From the NCBI RefSeq assembly GCF_014196335.1, contig NZ_JACIDM010000002.1, forward strand, positions 558,001 through 622,000: a DNA stretch of 64,000 nucleotides. Direction: 5' to 3'. How positions within the stretch are numbered: position 1 is the stretch's first letter; each line of letters opens with the position of its first letter. Source of the DNA: Brevundimonas lenta. Its GTDB lineage: Bacteria; Pseudomonadota; Alphaproteobacteria; Caulobacterales; Caulobacteraceae. The translations under genes were made by a program, and so were the position numbers. This document shows, piece by piece, positions 52,247-62,399 of the stretch. The notes below the pieces were generated by a model. The model searched no databases and was not told where the DNA came from. It saw only the letters and a list, made by a program, of their open reading frames with translations.

Positions 52247-53502
52247 TGGGCGGATCCTTCGGTTTCGGTGGCGCGCGTCAGGGCGGCGACGGCTTGCGCC
52301 CGCTCCAGCTCGGCGGTGATCATGTCGGCCTGAACGGTGTTGAGCGCCTCTTCGGCGTCCAGCACGTCCAGCAGGGTGAAGCGGCCGGCCGAGAAGCCTT
52401 CACGCGCGATGCGCACGGCCTCGATCGCTTCGGGTTCGGCCTGGGTTTCGAGGAAGGCCAACTGGGCTTCGGCCGTGCGCAGCGCGGCCTGGGCGTCGCG
52501 GGTCCGCCGGATCGCGCCGGCGAGGGCGGCGTTACGGCGGGCCTCGGCTCCGGTCCGCTCGGCGTTGGCGGCGACGATATTGCCCTGGTTCCGGTCGAAC
52601 AGACCGATCGGCATGGAGGCGCCGAACACCAGAGCCGTGTCGTCCGTGCCCCGGAACTGGCGGGCGCCGACGCTGACGGTCACATCGGGACGGGACAGGG
52701 TCCGCTCCCGCTCGACGACGGCGACCGAGGTGGCCACCTCCGCCTCGGCGAGACGCACGTCGAGCGCGCTGGCCGGGTCGATGACCGAGCTCGGCGCCGC
52801 TGGGGTCTCAGCGGCGGTCGGTTCGGGCAGCTCTTCACCGCCGCCCCACAGGGCGGCGAGCGCCCGCTGGGCTTCAGCGTACTCGGCTTCAGCCGCGCGA
52901 ACCCGTCCGACCGCTTCCAGGGCGGCGGTGCGCGCTCGCAGAGCCCGCAACGGCGGTTCGCGGCCGGCGTCGACCAGTTCGGTGGCGATCGTCTGAAGGT
53001 TATCGGCGCGCATGAACTGATCGCGGGCCAGTTCGACCCGGCGGCTGTCCGCATAGGCCTCGGCGTAGGCGTCACGCACCTGTTGTTCCAGGTCCGCCCG
53101 CGCGACCGCGAGGCGCAGCCGGGCGGCGTCCACCTCGGCCTGGGCGGCGCGCTCGCGTGCGGGCCGCTTGCCGCCGAGTTCGAACCGCTGGCCGACGCTC
53201 AGGGTGCTTTCGGCGTCATCGACGCCGGAGAAGCCGCCAGTGCCGGCGAAATTCTCGACCTCCAGGCCGAGTTCGGGGTTGGGCCGGAAGCCGGCCTGTT
53301 GCGCGCGGCCGACGGCGGCGGCGACATCGGCTTCGGCGGCGGCCAGCGTGGGCGAAGAGGCCGCGGCGCGGGACAGCGCCTCGGCCAGGGTGACGGGTTC
53401 GGCGAAGGCTGACCCTGGGGCCAGCATGGCCAGGATCGCCGCGAGAGTGATCGCGGCTCCGCCGGCCGCGGGGTGCGGCAGACGGCGTTTAGGGGATGGC
53501 AT
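52243..53502 (-). CDS. czcC: CzcC-type outer-membrane channel (TolC family)
   Basis: This protein is 419 aa from the ATG at 53502 with a signal peptide (GGAAITLAAILAMLAPGSAFAEPV). Two repeated TolC-type coiled-coil blocks are visible: LAEALSRAAASSPTLAAAEADVAAAVGRAQQAGFRPNPELGLEVEN and DPASALDVRLAEAEVATSVAVVERERTLSRPDVTVSVGARQF. It forms the outer-membrane tunnel of the Czc pump. It is coupled to czcB. Confidence 0.93.
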   Translation of the reverse strand: MPSPKRRLPHPAAGGAAITLAAILAMLAPGSAFAEPVTLAEALSRAAASSPTLAAAEADVAAAVGRAQQAGFRPNPELGLEVENFAGTGGFSGVDDAESTLSVGQRFELGGKRPARERAAQAEVDAARLRLAVARADLEQQVRDAYAEAYADSRRVELARDQFMRADNLQTIATELVDAGREPPLRALRARTAALEAVGRVRAAEAEYAEAQRALAALWGGGEELPEPTAAETPAAPSSVIDPASALDVRLAEAEVATSVAVVERERTLSRPDVTVSVGARQFRGTDDTALVFGASMPIGLFDRNQGNIVAANAERTGAEARRNAALAGAIRRTRDAQAALRTAEAQLAFLETQAEPEAIEAVRIAREGFSAGRFTLLDVLDAEEALNTVQADMITAELERAQAVAALTRATETEGSAQ

Positions 53503-53557
53503 AGGTCCTGTTTCCCGGATGGTTGACGTGGAAGGCGCGCGGTCGCGCGCAGTCTCG

Positions 53558-53908
53558 TCAGCCTCTGGGAGGGCGGTCTGGTCCGGCGGGCATGCGGGAC
53601 GGCAAGCCGTCCGCCAGCGGAAGGGCGTCGAGATCGGACCCGGCATGGGTCACGACCGGCGCGTCAGGCGTCTGCGGCACGGCGACGCCGCCGTGGTGGC
53701 AGTGGCCGTGAGAGCAGATCGCGTGCTGATCCGGCCGGTCGGTGTTGTCGGAATCGGAGGGAGCGTCGGCGACGATCTCCGAGGCATGGGCGGTCGCGGC
53801 TTCGGGGGCGCACGTGGCGGCCTCGACGGCGGTGACCAGGACAAACAGGGCCAGGAACGACGCAAGCAGCGCCGTCATCCAACCGTGTCTGGCCGAGGAG
53901 AATCCCAT
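53558..53908 (-). CDS. Small secreted His-rich protein upstream of czcC
   Basis: This protein is 116 aa from the ATG at 53908; an ATG 42 bases upstream is an alternative. A hydrophobic signal (GWMTALLASFLALFVLVTAVEAA) precedes a mature part with Cys and His-rich ICSHGHCHHGGV. Proteins of this kind, found at the head of czc operons, are thought to bind metal in the periplasm. It is on the same strand as czcCBA with a 55-base gap. Confidence 0.6.
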   Translation of the reverse strand: MGFSSARHGWMTALLASFLALFVLVTAVEAATCAPEAATAHASEIVADAPSDSDNTDRPDQHAICSHGHCHHGGVAVPQTPDAPVVTHAGSDLDALPLADGLPSRMPAGPDRPPRG

Positions 53909-53997
53909 GGCGTCCCATAACACGGACCGCCGCGACTGCAATCGCTGCATCGTCGCAGGGCCTGTGCGCCCGCTGGTCCCGACTTCGCCGACGCGGT

Positions 53998-54642
53998 TCA
54001 TGAAGCGTCCCGCAGTTCCTGCCGCGACTGACGAATGATCGACCAGGCCGATTGCAGGAAGATCAGGGCCAGGACGGCGCCCGCGATCAGGTCGGGCCAA
54101 CGAGAGGCGGTGAGCCAGACGAGGCCGCCGGCCGCCGCGACCACCAGGCTTTCGATCAGGTCATTGCGCGTGCAAAGCCAGACGGAGCGGACATTGGCGT
54201 CGCCATCGCGGTGACGCACCAGCAGGAGCGCGGCGACGGCATTGGCAAGGAAGCCGAACAGGCCCAGGCCGGTGATGACTGTCCCCTCGGGCGGCTGTCC
54301 AGACACGGCCCGCCAGATGGCGAAGCTCAGTATGACGACGGCGAGGAGCCCCAAACTCGCGCCCTTGAGCAGGGCCGCGCCCGAGCGCACCCGGACCGAC
54401 TTGCCGATCGCCCACAGGCTGATGGCGTAGGTCGCGCTGTCGGCGAGGAAGTCCAGGGCGTTGGCGCCGAGAGACGCAGACCCTTGCGCGAGGGCGCCGC
54501 CGGCCACCGCTACGAAGGCGACGGCGTTGATGGCGATCACGGCCAGAAGGATGCGGCGATAGGCCGGCGAGGCGCCGTCGAACTTGACGGTGGCGCCGCA
54601 GCAGCTCGCGGCAGGTCTGTCCTGGATCAGGGGGGCGGTCAT
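53998..54642 (-). CDS. Cation diffusion facilitator transporter, MerR-controlled
   Basis: This 214-aa protein has a Cys-Cys start (RPAASCCGATVKFDG) followed by six hydrophobic segments. CDF metal-site residues are in GSASLGANALDFLADSATYAISLWAIG and DANVRSVWLCTRNDLIESLVVAAAGGLV. Together with the CDF at 46830 it is a second exporter of divalent metal. It is divergent from a MerR-family gene with a dyad operator between them. Confidence 0.88.
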   Translation of the reverse strand: MTAPLIQDRPAASCCGATVKFDGASPAYRRILLAVIAINAVAFVAVAGGALAQGSASLGANALDFLADSATYAISLWAIGKSVRVRSGAALLKGASLGLLAVVILSFAIWRAVSGQPPEGTVITGLGLFGFLANAVAALLLVRHRDGDANVRSVWLCTRNDLIESLVVAAAGGLVWLTASRWPDLIAGAVLALIFLQSAWSIIRQSRQELRDAS

Positions 54643-54667
54643 CGGAGCTCCAGCGCGGTGTCAGACG

Positions 54668-54703
54668 ACCTATGCATGCTCTAGCGGCTAGAGGATCAAG
54701 CGC
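54668..54703 (-). promoter_or_regulatory. MerR-type promoter of the CDF gene
   Basis: The palindrome CTCTAG-CGG-CTAGAG (54679-54693) lies between a minus-strand -35 TTGATC and a weak -10 CATAGG with a 19-base spacer. This long spacer is the mark of MerR-activated promoters. Confidence 0.6.
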
Positions 54704-54716
54704 TTATTCTCGCCCT

Positions 54717-55190
54717 ATGGCCGCTTCCGTCCCCTCGCCTCTCCGTTCTATCGGCAAACTGGCCGCGGCCACCGGGGTCAAGGTCCCGACCATCAGGTTT
54801 TACGAACAGATCGGCCTTCTGGCGCCCCCGCCCCGGACGGCAAGCGATCGTCGCCTCTATGACGACGCGGCCGTGCGCCGGCTGTCCTTCATCCGGCATG
54901 CGCGCCAGCTGGGCTTCGACCTCGACGCCATCCGCTCCCTGCTGGATCTCTCGGACCACCCAGACCGGCCCTGCGGCGAGGCCAACGCCATCGCCGAGCG
55001 TCATTTGTCCGAGGTCACCGAGAAGATCGCCCAACTTCAGGCGCTGCGGACCGAACTGTCTCGGATGTCGGCCGAATGCGCCGGCGGCCGGGTTTCGGCC
55101 TGCAAGGTGATCGAAGTCCTGCATGGTCATGATCTGTGCGCGGCGAGCGACCATCGGATCGGCTCTATGGCCGATCCGGCGTCTCACTGA
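54717..55190 (+). CDS. MerR-family metal-responsive regulator
   Basis: This protein is 157 aa from the ATG at 54717. The winged HTH ([67 protein letters not shown]) is followed by a dimerisation helix and C-terminal Cys residues ([24 protein letters not shown]). These would bind divalent metal, as in CadR/ZntR/PbrR. It is divergent from a CDF exporter with a MerR dyad in the gap. Its end overlaps arsH by 7 bases, convergently. Confidence 0.88.
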   Translation: MAASVPSPLRSIGKLAAATGVKVPTIRFYEQIGLLAPPPRTASDRRLYDDAAVRRLSFIRHARQLGFDLDAIRSLLDLSDHPDRPCGEANAIAERHLSEVTEKIAQLQALRTELSRMSAECAGGRVSACKVIEVLHGHDLCAASDHRIGSMADPASH

Positions 55191-55939
55191 GCGGCGATGG
55201 CGATGGCCGCCAGGTCCGTCGCGGCATCGAGCGGGAGTCCCGCCGCCTTGCGTTCGGAGTAGCGGTCCACGAGTTGGACCGCGTGGGGCCGGACCAGGAC
55301 GGTGAAGCGCACCAGTTCCTCCATCACGTCGACGATGCGCTCATAGTAGGCCGAGGGCTTCATCCGGCCGGCGTCGTCGAACTCCTGGAAAGCCTTGGCC
55401 ACGCTCGACTGGTTTGGGATGGTGACCATCCGCATCCAGCGTCCGAGCAGGCGCAGGGTGTTGACGGCGTTGAAGCTCTGGGACCCGCCCGAGACCTGCA
55501 TGACGGCGAGGGTGCGGCCTTGGGTCGGACGCAGACTACCCAGGCTCAGCGGCAGGTGATCGATCTGCAGCTTCATCACGCCGGACACCTGGCCGTGCCG
55601 TTCCGGACTGCACCAGACCATGCCTTCCGACCACAGGGCGTGCTCTCGCAGCTCGCGCACCGCCGGGTGGTCGTCATCGCCCGGGGAGCCGGGCAACGGC
55701 AGGTCCGAGGGATCGAAAATGCGCGTCTCGCATCCCATCCGCTGCAACAGTCGGGCCGCCTCCTCGACACAGAGGCGCGAATAGGACCGCTCGCGCAGCG
55801 ACCCGTAAAGGAGCAGAATTCGGGGCGCATGATCGTGCGGACCCAGGCCGCGGCCGGGATCGGCGGACAGATAGGACGCGTCCAGAGCCGGCAGATGATC
55901 CGAGTCCGGCAGCGAGCGCAGGCGGGCGAAGGTCATCAC
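55184..55939 (-). CDS. arsH: ArsH, NADPH-dependent FMN reductase/organoarsenical oxidase
   Basis: This 251-aa protein has the ArsH flavodoxin-like fold: [27 protein letters not shown] holds the FMN phosphate loop, and [26 protein letters not shown] and [31 protein letters not shown] are family-specific. It oxidises trivalent organoarsenicals. The start overlaps the arsN-like gene, so it is the last gene of the ars operon. Confidence 0.93.
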   Translation of the reverse strand: MMTFARLRSLPDSDHLPALDASYLSADPGRGLGPHDHAPRILLLYGSLRERSYSRLCVEEAARLLQRMGCETRIFDPSDLPLPGSPGDDDHPAVRELREHALWSEGMVWCSPERHGQVSGVMKLQIDHLPLSLGSLRPTQGRTLAVMQVSGGSQSFNAVNTLRLLGRWMRMVTIPNQSSVAKAFQEFDDAGRMKPSAYYERIVDVMEELVRFTVLVRPHAVQLVDRYSERKAAGLPLDAATDLAAIAIAAQ

Positions 55940-56352
55940 AGGTCCTTGGTCAGATAGGCGGCCGACGCCGGGCAGACGTCCGCGAACTCGCGGGTTCGCC
56001 GGATCGCGACGGGCGCGGACGCCCGATCGGCGGCGACGAAGCCACGCCGGGCGAAGAAGGGCTCGGCCGTCGTGGTGAGCAGGTGAAGCCGTTCTCCGCC
56101 CAGATCCCTCGCCACGGCCTCGGCGGCGGTCAGGATGCGGCTCCCGAGCCCTTGGGCCTTCAGGTCGGCGAGCACGACCAGGGAACGCAGCAGCAAATCC
56201 CGGCCCTCCCCCTCCAGGCCGACGTACCCGGCGAGGCCGCCGTGTTCGTGGGCGGTGAAGTAGCGACCGTCGCCGGGGTCCGGCAGACCCGCGCCCCTCA
56301 GAGACGCGATCAGGCCGGCGTCATGCGCGTCCACGAGATGCAGGACGACCAT
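55936..56352 (-). CDS. ArsN-like GNAT acetyltransferase
   Basis: This protein is 138 aa from the ATG at 56352. The GNAT core is seen in [58 protein letters not shown], with the acetyl-CoA loop Q-x-x-G-L-G. ArsN-type acetyltransferases of ars operons detoxify arsenic-containing metabolites such as arsinothricin. It overlaps acr3 by one base at the start and arsH by 4 at the end. Confidence 0.85.
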   Translation of the reverse strand: MVVLHLVDAHDAGLIASLRGAGLPDPGDGRYFTAHEHGGLAGYVGLEGEGRDLLLRSLVVLADLKAQGLGSRILTAAEAVARDLGGERLHLLTTTAEPFFARRGFVAADRASAPVAIRRTREFADVCPASAAYLTKDL

Positions 56353-57437
56353 CAGACGGCGTCCGCCGGCGGGGCCGTGTCGGGGAACCAGCGTCGGCCC
56401 ATCCACAGCGCGACTGACACCAGCAGGATCAGCACCGGCACCTCGACCAAGGGGCCGATGACGGCCGCGAAGGCGACGGGCGAGGTCAGCCCGAAGGCCG
56501 CGATCGCCACCGCTATGGCCAGCTCGAAATTGTTCGAGGCCGCTGTGAAGGCCAGGGCGGTGGTGCGCGGATAGTCGGCCTCGATCAGCTTGCCCATGAG
56601 GAAGCTGACCACGAACATGACGAGGAAATAGATCGTCAGCGGGATGGCGATGCGCAGGGCGTCCAGCGGCAGGGCCACCACCTCCCCGCCCTTGAGGCTG
56701 AACATGACCACGATGGTGAACAGCAGGGCGATCAGGGTGATCGGTCCGATGCGCGGCAGGAAACGCTGTTCGTACCAATCGGCGCCGCGGCGGGCGATCA
56801 GGCTGCGACGGGTCAGGAAGCCGGCCAGGAAGGGCAGACCGAGGTAGACGAGCACCGCGCTGGCGATGGTCCAGACGCTGACGTCCACCACGCTGCCCTG
56901 CAGGCCGAACAGGGGCGGCAGGACGGAGAGGAATATCCAGGCGTAGAGGCTGAAGAACAGGATCTGGAAAATCGAGTTGAAGGCGACGAGACCGGCGACA
57001 TACTGGTTGTCGCCCCTCGCCAGTTGGTTCCAGACCAGCACCATGGCGATGCAGCGCGCCAGGCCGATCAGGATGACGCCGGTCATGTATTCCGGCTGAT
57101 CGCGCAGGAAGATGACCGCCAAGGCGAACATCAGCACCGGGCCCAGCACCCAGTTCTGGAACAGGGACAAGGCCAGGACCCGCTTGTCGGCGAAGACGCG
57201 CGGCAGCTCTTCGTACCGGACCTTGGCCAGCGGGGGGTACATCATCAGGATCAGACCGATGGCGATCGGGATGTTGGTCGTGCCGATCGAAAGGCTGTCG
57301 ACCCAGGTCGGCAGGCCCGGCGCCAGCGTCCCCAGAGCCACGCCGAGACTCATGGCCACGAAGATCCACAGCGTCAGCCAGCGGTCGAGGAAGGACAGGC
57401 GACGCGGCGACGCGTCCGCCATCGGGGTGTCGATCAT
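56352..57437 (-). CDS. acr3: ACR3-family arsenite efflux permease
   Basis: This 361-aa protein has ten transmembrane helices. Family signatures include [31 protein letters not shown] and [39 protein letters not shown], with the conserved Cys and the conserved Glu in the last third ([16 protein letters not shown]). It extrudes As(III) made by ArsC. The start overlaps arsC by 4 bases. Confidence 0.94.
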   Translation of the reverse strand: MIDTPMADASPRRLSFLDRWLTLWIFVAMSLGVALGTLAPGLPTWVDSLSIGTTNIPIAIGLILMMYPPLAKVRYEELPRVFADKRVLALSLFQNWVLGPVLMFALAVIFLRDQPEYMTGVILIGLARCIAMVLVWNQLARGDNQYVAGLVAFNSIFQILFFSLYAWIFLSVLPPLFGLQGSVVDVSVWTIASAVLVYLGLPFLAGFLTRRSLIARRGADWYEQRFLPRIGPITLIALLFTIVVMFSLKGGEVVALPLDALRIAIPLTIYFLVMFVVSFLMGKLIEADYPRTTALAFTAASNNFELAIAVAIAAFGLTSPVAFAAVIGPLVEVPVLILLVSVALWMGRRWFPDTAPPADAV

Positions 57438-57859
57438 CGCTTCACCCGCTGGCCGGCGGCGTCGATGACGACCTCGCCGTCCTCCTTGGTGAAGGGTTTG
57501 AGATCATCGGCGGGCAAGAGGTCCAGAACGGCCTCGGACGGTCGGCACAGGCCGACACCGAGAGGACTGACGACGATCGGGCGATTGAGCAGGATCGGAT
57601 GAGCCTCGATCGCATCGAGCAACTGATCGTCCGTCAGGCCCGGGTCCCCGAGGCCCAGTTCGGCGAAGGGCGTGCCCTTCTCGCGCAACAGATCGCGCAA
57701 CGGCTTGCCCGCCCGTTCGGTCAGCCAGGCGACCATGGTCCGCGACGGCGGTGTCTTCAGATACTCGACGACATGCGGCTCGATGCCGACGTGGCGGATC
57801 AGCTCGAGCGCGTTGCGCGACGTCCCGCAGGCGGGGTTGTGATAGATGACGATGTCCAC
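57434..57859 (-). CDS. arsC: Arsenate reductase, glutaredoxin-dependent
   Basis: This 141-aa protein has the catalytic Cys in [17 protein letters not shown] (~residue 11), Arg residues in LLREKG and [17 protein letters not shown], and the length of the E. coli plasmid-type ArsC. It reduces As(V) to As(III) for export by Acr3. It is the second gene after arsR. Confidence 0.94.
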   Translation of the reverse strand: MDIVIYHNPACGTSRNALELIRHVGIEPHVVEYLKTPPSRTMVAWLTERAGKPLRDLLREKGTPFAELGLGDPGLTDDQLLDAIEAHPILLNRPIVVSPLGVGLCRPSEAVLDLLPADDLKPFTKEDGEVVIDAAGQRVKR

Positions 57860-57866
57860 AGGATCC

Positions 57867-58202
57867 TCAGGGGCAACAGGGCGCGAGTTCGGCCAGCAGG
57901 GGTTCGCACAGGTCCGCCCTGCCCCCGCAGCAGTCCTTGAGCAGGAAGAGGACCAGGTCGCGAAGCCGGTCCAGGTCAGCCCGGTAGATGATCGACCGGC
58001 TGCGGCGCTCCGACTTGATCAGTCCCGCCCGGGTCAGGACGCCGAGATGGGACGACAGGGTGTTGGCCGGAATCGCCAAGTGGTTTGAGATGTCACCGGC
58101 TGGCAGGCCGTCGGGTTCGTGACGCACGAGAAGGCGAAACGCCTCCAGCCGCGTCGATTGCGCCAGGGCGGCGAGAGCGAGAATCGAAGCTTCGGTTTCC
58201 AT
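57867..58202 (-). CDS. arsR: ArsR arsenite-responsive repressor
   Basis: This 111-aa protein has the winged HTH LAALAQSTRLEAFRLLVRHEPDGLPAGDISNHLAIPANTLSSHLGVLTRAGLIKSERRSRSIIYRAD. The C-terminal Cys set DCCGGRADLCEPLLAELAPCC matches the AfArsR-type As(III) site (Cys-Cys-x5-Cys) rather than the E. coli CxCxxC in helix 4. It is the first gene of the ars operon, and its ATG lies inside the operator. Confidence 0.93.
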   Translation of the reverse strand: METEASILALAALAQSTRLEAFRLLVRHEPDGLPAGDISNHLAIPANTLSSHLGVLTRAGLIKSERRSRSIIYRADLDRLRDLVLFLLKDCCGGRADLCEPLLAELAPCCP

Positions 58203-58236
58203 AGTTCCGAATTAGTCGAACTATGGAAATGTTCAA
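58199..58236 (-). promoter_or_regulatory. ars operator and promoter
   Basis: CCATAGTTC (58199-58207) and GAACTATGG (58218-58226) are a perfect 9-base inverted repeat. On the minus strand -35 TTGAAC and -10 TAATTC are 16 bases apart, with the -10 between the repeat arms. Transcription should begin close to the arsR ATG, giving a nearly leaderless mRNA. Confidence 0.65.
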
Positions 58237-58339
58237 GCCCCCTCGCCCGTGTGCGCCGTAAGCCTACGGTGGAGAGGTTGCGGCTAGGCCTTCCGCAGTC
58301 TTTCGAGTTCGATTCCCCACAGCAACGTGGAGATACTCG

Positions 58340-58630
58340 ATGGCCCAGGCCGACCCGCCGCTGAGGCGCACTATCAAGAAGCCGCAGCTCCGTCAGATGG
58401 TGCCGCTGGCCGACAGCACCATCTGGGAGATGGAGCAGCGCGGCCAGTTCCCCAGGCGGTTCCTGCTGACGCCGCGCTGCGTCGTCTGGGACCTCGCCGA
58501 GGTCGAGGCCTGGCTGGCGCTTCGCCGGGCCAAGCCGATCCGCCGGGCTCCGCCGCCCGACGTCCGCAAGCGGGTCACCCGACCGGTCAGAGCCGCGGAT
58601 CGAAACGAGGACCGGCCGTTTCCGGGATGA
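58340..58630 (+). CDS. AlpA-like regulator/excision factor
   Basis: This 96-aa protein has LRQMVPLADSTIWEMEQRGQFPRRFLLTPRCVVWDLAEVEAWLALRRA, the AlpA/excisionase winged-helix pattern. The C-terminus is basic and Arg-rich. Located next to the integrase and converging with it (44-base overlap), it is the likely recombination directionality factor. Confidence 0.8.
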   Translation: MAQADPPLRRTIKKPQLRQMVPLADSTIWEMEQRGQFPRRFLLTPRCVVWDLAEVEAWLALRRAKPIRRAPPPDVRKRVTRPVRAADRNEDRPFPG

Positions 58631-59840
58631 CGAGCACGGGCGTGAACGCCCGCCCCGCCTCCCAGGCGTCCACGGCGTTCGACCACTCCTGGGCCATATG
58701 CCGACGCTGGGCCTCGAACTCGGCCTTGTTGTAGACCCCGCGCGACGACCGCTCCTCGTGGGCGAGGCATTTCTCGATCCAGTCCGAGTTGAAACCCATC
58801 TCGTGCAGCAGCGTCGAGGCCGTCCGCCGCAGGTCGTGAACCGTGAAAGGCTCCAGCGGCAGGTCCCGCTCCCCCGCGCGCTCGGCGATCGCCGAAGTCA
58901 CCCGGTTGAAGGTGGCCCGCGACATCGGCGCATCGGCGTCGTAGCGAGACGGCAGGATGTAGCGGGAGTTGCCGGCGCAGGTCTTCAACGCGATCAGGAT
59001 GTCGAGCATCTGGGTCGAGAGGTAGACGTTGTGCGGCCGCGACCGCTTCATCCGCTCCTTCGGGATCGACCAGACGGCGTTGGCGAAATCGACCTCGTCC
59101 CAGACCCCGTCCTGGAGCTCGCTCTTCCGGACCATGCTCAGCAGGATAAACTTCAGGCCGAGGCGGATCGTCGGCAGGGTCGCCACCTCCCCCAGCAGAT
59201 TCAGCGCGATCCGGATCTCCGTCGGCGACAGCGACCGGTCGCGCGGCCGGAAGGTGGCGATGGAGGCCGGCCCGACCCCGTCGGCCGGATTGTCGATCTT
59301 CTCGCCGTGCAGGATGGCGTAGGCGTAGATCTGTTTGACGATGTCGCGGACGTGGACGGCCGTCGCCGGCGCGCCCCGCTCGACGATGGTCTTGCAGTGG
59401 GCGCGAAGGTCGTTGGGCGTGATCTCGTTCAGCAACCGGTTGCGCCATTGAGGCAGGATTTCCCGGTTGAAGATGGACCGACGCATGTTGCGGGTGCTGT
59501 CCGCCATGGGCGCATGGTCTATCCACCGCTGGGCCACATGCTCGAAGCTCCGCGCCTGCTGCAGGCGCCGTTTGGCCCGCTGCTTCTCCAGCGCGGGCGA
59601 GACGCCTTCGGCGATCATTCGCTTGGCGTCGATGACCTTCTCGCGGGCCTTGGCGAGCGACAGGCCCGCCGGACCATAGGTGCCCAGGGTGACGGATTCC
59701 CGCCGCCCGTTGAAGCGGTAGTCGTACTTGAAGGCGATGCCGCCCTTGGGCGAAATCAGCAGGTACAGACCGTCCCTGTCGGTCATTTTGTAAGATTTTG
59801 ATTTTGGGCGAATATTTCGCAATGCGGCGTCGGTAAGCAT
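58587..59840 (-). CDS. int: P4-type tyrosine integrase
   Basis: This protein is 417 aa from the ATG at 59840 (MLTDAALRNIRPKSKSYKMTDRDGLYLLISPKGG), the DUF4102 arm-binding start of P4-like integrases. Longer starts are rejected because they run into predicted arm sites. The catalytic residues of the recombinase domain are visible: Arg in LSMVRKSELQDGVW, HDLRR, and the late His/Tyr in LAHEERSSRGVYNKAEF. It would catalyse insertion at the guaA 3' end. Confidence 0.92.
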   Translation of the reverse strand: MLTDAALRNIRPKSKSYKMTDRDGLYLLISPKGGIAFKYDYRFNGRRESVTLGTYGPAGLSLAKAREKVIDAKRMIAEGVSPALEKQRAKRRLQQARSFEHVAQRWIDHAPMADSTRNMRRSIFNREILPQWRNRLLNEITPNDLRAHCKTIVERGAPATAVHVRDIVKQIYAYAILHGEKIDNPADGVGPASIATFRPRDRSLSPTEIRIALNLLGEVATLPTIRLGLKFILLSMVRKSELQDGVWDEVDFANAVWSIPKERMKRSRPHNVYLSTQMLDILIALKTCAGNSRYILPSRYDADAPMSRATFNRVTSAIAERAGERDLPLEPFTVHDLRRTASTLLHEMGFNSDWIEKCLAHEERSSRGVYNKAEFEAQRRHMAQEWSNAVDAWEAGRAFTPVLVIPETAGPRFDPRL

Positions 59841-59858
59841 GCCGTTTTGACTCCAAAA

Positions 59859-60003
59859 GACCGTCAGGCGCTTTCGAGGTCTTTCGGGATCATTTTCCTT
59901 CGCCAAATCCGTAGCTTGGCTCGAAAAAAGACCGTCAGGACGCTCTCGGCCCTCTGACGGTATGGAGCGGAGTCCCGGCGGGCAATGGCGGCGGGACCGT
60001 CAG
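59859..60003. repeat. Repeated GACCGTCAG motifs, candidate integrase arm sites
   Basis: GACCGTCAG occurs at 59859-59867, 59930-59938 and 59995-60003, with the inverted CTGACGGT at 59954-59961. All lie in the ~290-base space between the integrase start and guaA. The first two copies share flanks (AAAAGACCGTCAGG). Confidence 0.5.
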
Positions 60004-60111
60004 AGCGACCGACGCAGACGAAAGCAGCCCCTCGAATGATACCGAGAGGCTGCGAAATCATTTTTCTTATAAGTCAGTGTTTTAGCGCGACTTTCGGAAG
60101 CGCTCTGAAAA

Positions 60112-60129
60112 GATTCAGAAGGCTCTGAA

Positions 60130-60131
<2 letters not shown>
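60112..60131 (-). terminator. guaA terminator overlapping its stop codon
   Basis: An 8-base perfect stem (GATTCAGA / TCTGAATC) with a 4-base loop is followed on the minus strand by TTTT. The stem begins inside the guaA stop region, at the presumed attachment site. Confidence 0.6.
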
Positions 60132-61685
<1,554 letters not shown>

Positions 61686-61689
<4 letters not shown>

Positions 61690-62399
61690 GGGCGTTCCAG
61701 ATTCGGGGTCGGCGTGGAATGGGCGGGGTCTTGAAGGTTCGGGACGCCCGGATCAAGGGCGACGAGGCCGTCGGCCGTCAGCACGGCGGCGAGGCGATCG
61801 AGGGCGTCAGCCAGATTGGAGTCGACGTGATGCAGGGTGGAGGTCCAATCCTCGAGCTTCGTCAGCTCGGAGCGGCCGTCGCTGACGCCGCGCAGGGCCA
61901 CCAGCGGGATGCCGAAGGTCTGGGCCGCGCGCAGCAGGGCGAAGGTCTCCATGTCGACCATGTCGGCGTCCACGGCGTCATAGGCGGCGCCGGAGACGAC
62001 ATTGGCCCCGGTCGACAGCCGGGCGGTCGGCAGGCCGGGCACCGGACACGGCAGGGTCATGACCGGCGGCAGGTCGAGCAACGGCGTCACGCCCTTCTCG
62101 AAACCGAGGACGCGGGCGTCCATGTCGCGGTAGCTGACCGACGAGGCCTGATAGACCGCCGCGTGTTCGAGATCGCGCGAGCCGCAGGAGCCGAGCGAGA
62201 CGATCAGGTCCGGTTGATGGCTGGACGCCTCAAGGCGCGCCAGGGTCGCCGCCAGGGCGACGGCGGCCTCGACAGGGCCGACGCCGGTGATCAGGGGCTG
62301 GATGCGCGCGCGAAGCGCCGGGCCGTATTCGACCGGCGCCGCCATCACGCAGAGGACGGAAAGATCGCCGTAAGTCTGGAGGGACCAGCTCCCGTTCAC
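61686..62399 (-). CDS. mtnN: 5'-methylthioadenosine/S-adenosylhomocysteine nucleosidase-type phosphorylase
   Basis: This protein is 237 aa from a GTG at 62399 overlapping the rsmB stop. It has the PNP/UDP-type fold: [57 protein letters not shown] and [31 protein letters not shown], the last holding the Met-Glu sugar contact and catalytic Asp. It cleaves adenine from MTA/SAH in methionine salvage. It overlaps guaA by 4 bases. Confidence 0.85.

Noticed and set aside
58290..58330. A tRNA-like T-arm (GAGTTCGATTCCCC) near the AlpA-like gene
   Set aside because: The flanking bases do not pair as a T-stem and no acceptor, D or anticodon arm could be built.
60061..60120. A possible small gene or CRISPR-like repeat between integrase and guaA
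   Set aside because: No open frame of use was found, and the repeats are few and unequally spaced, fitting integrase arm sites better.
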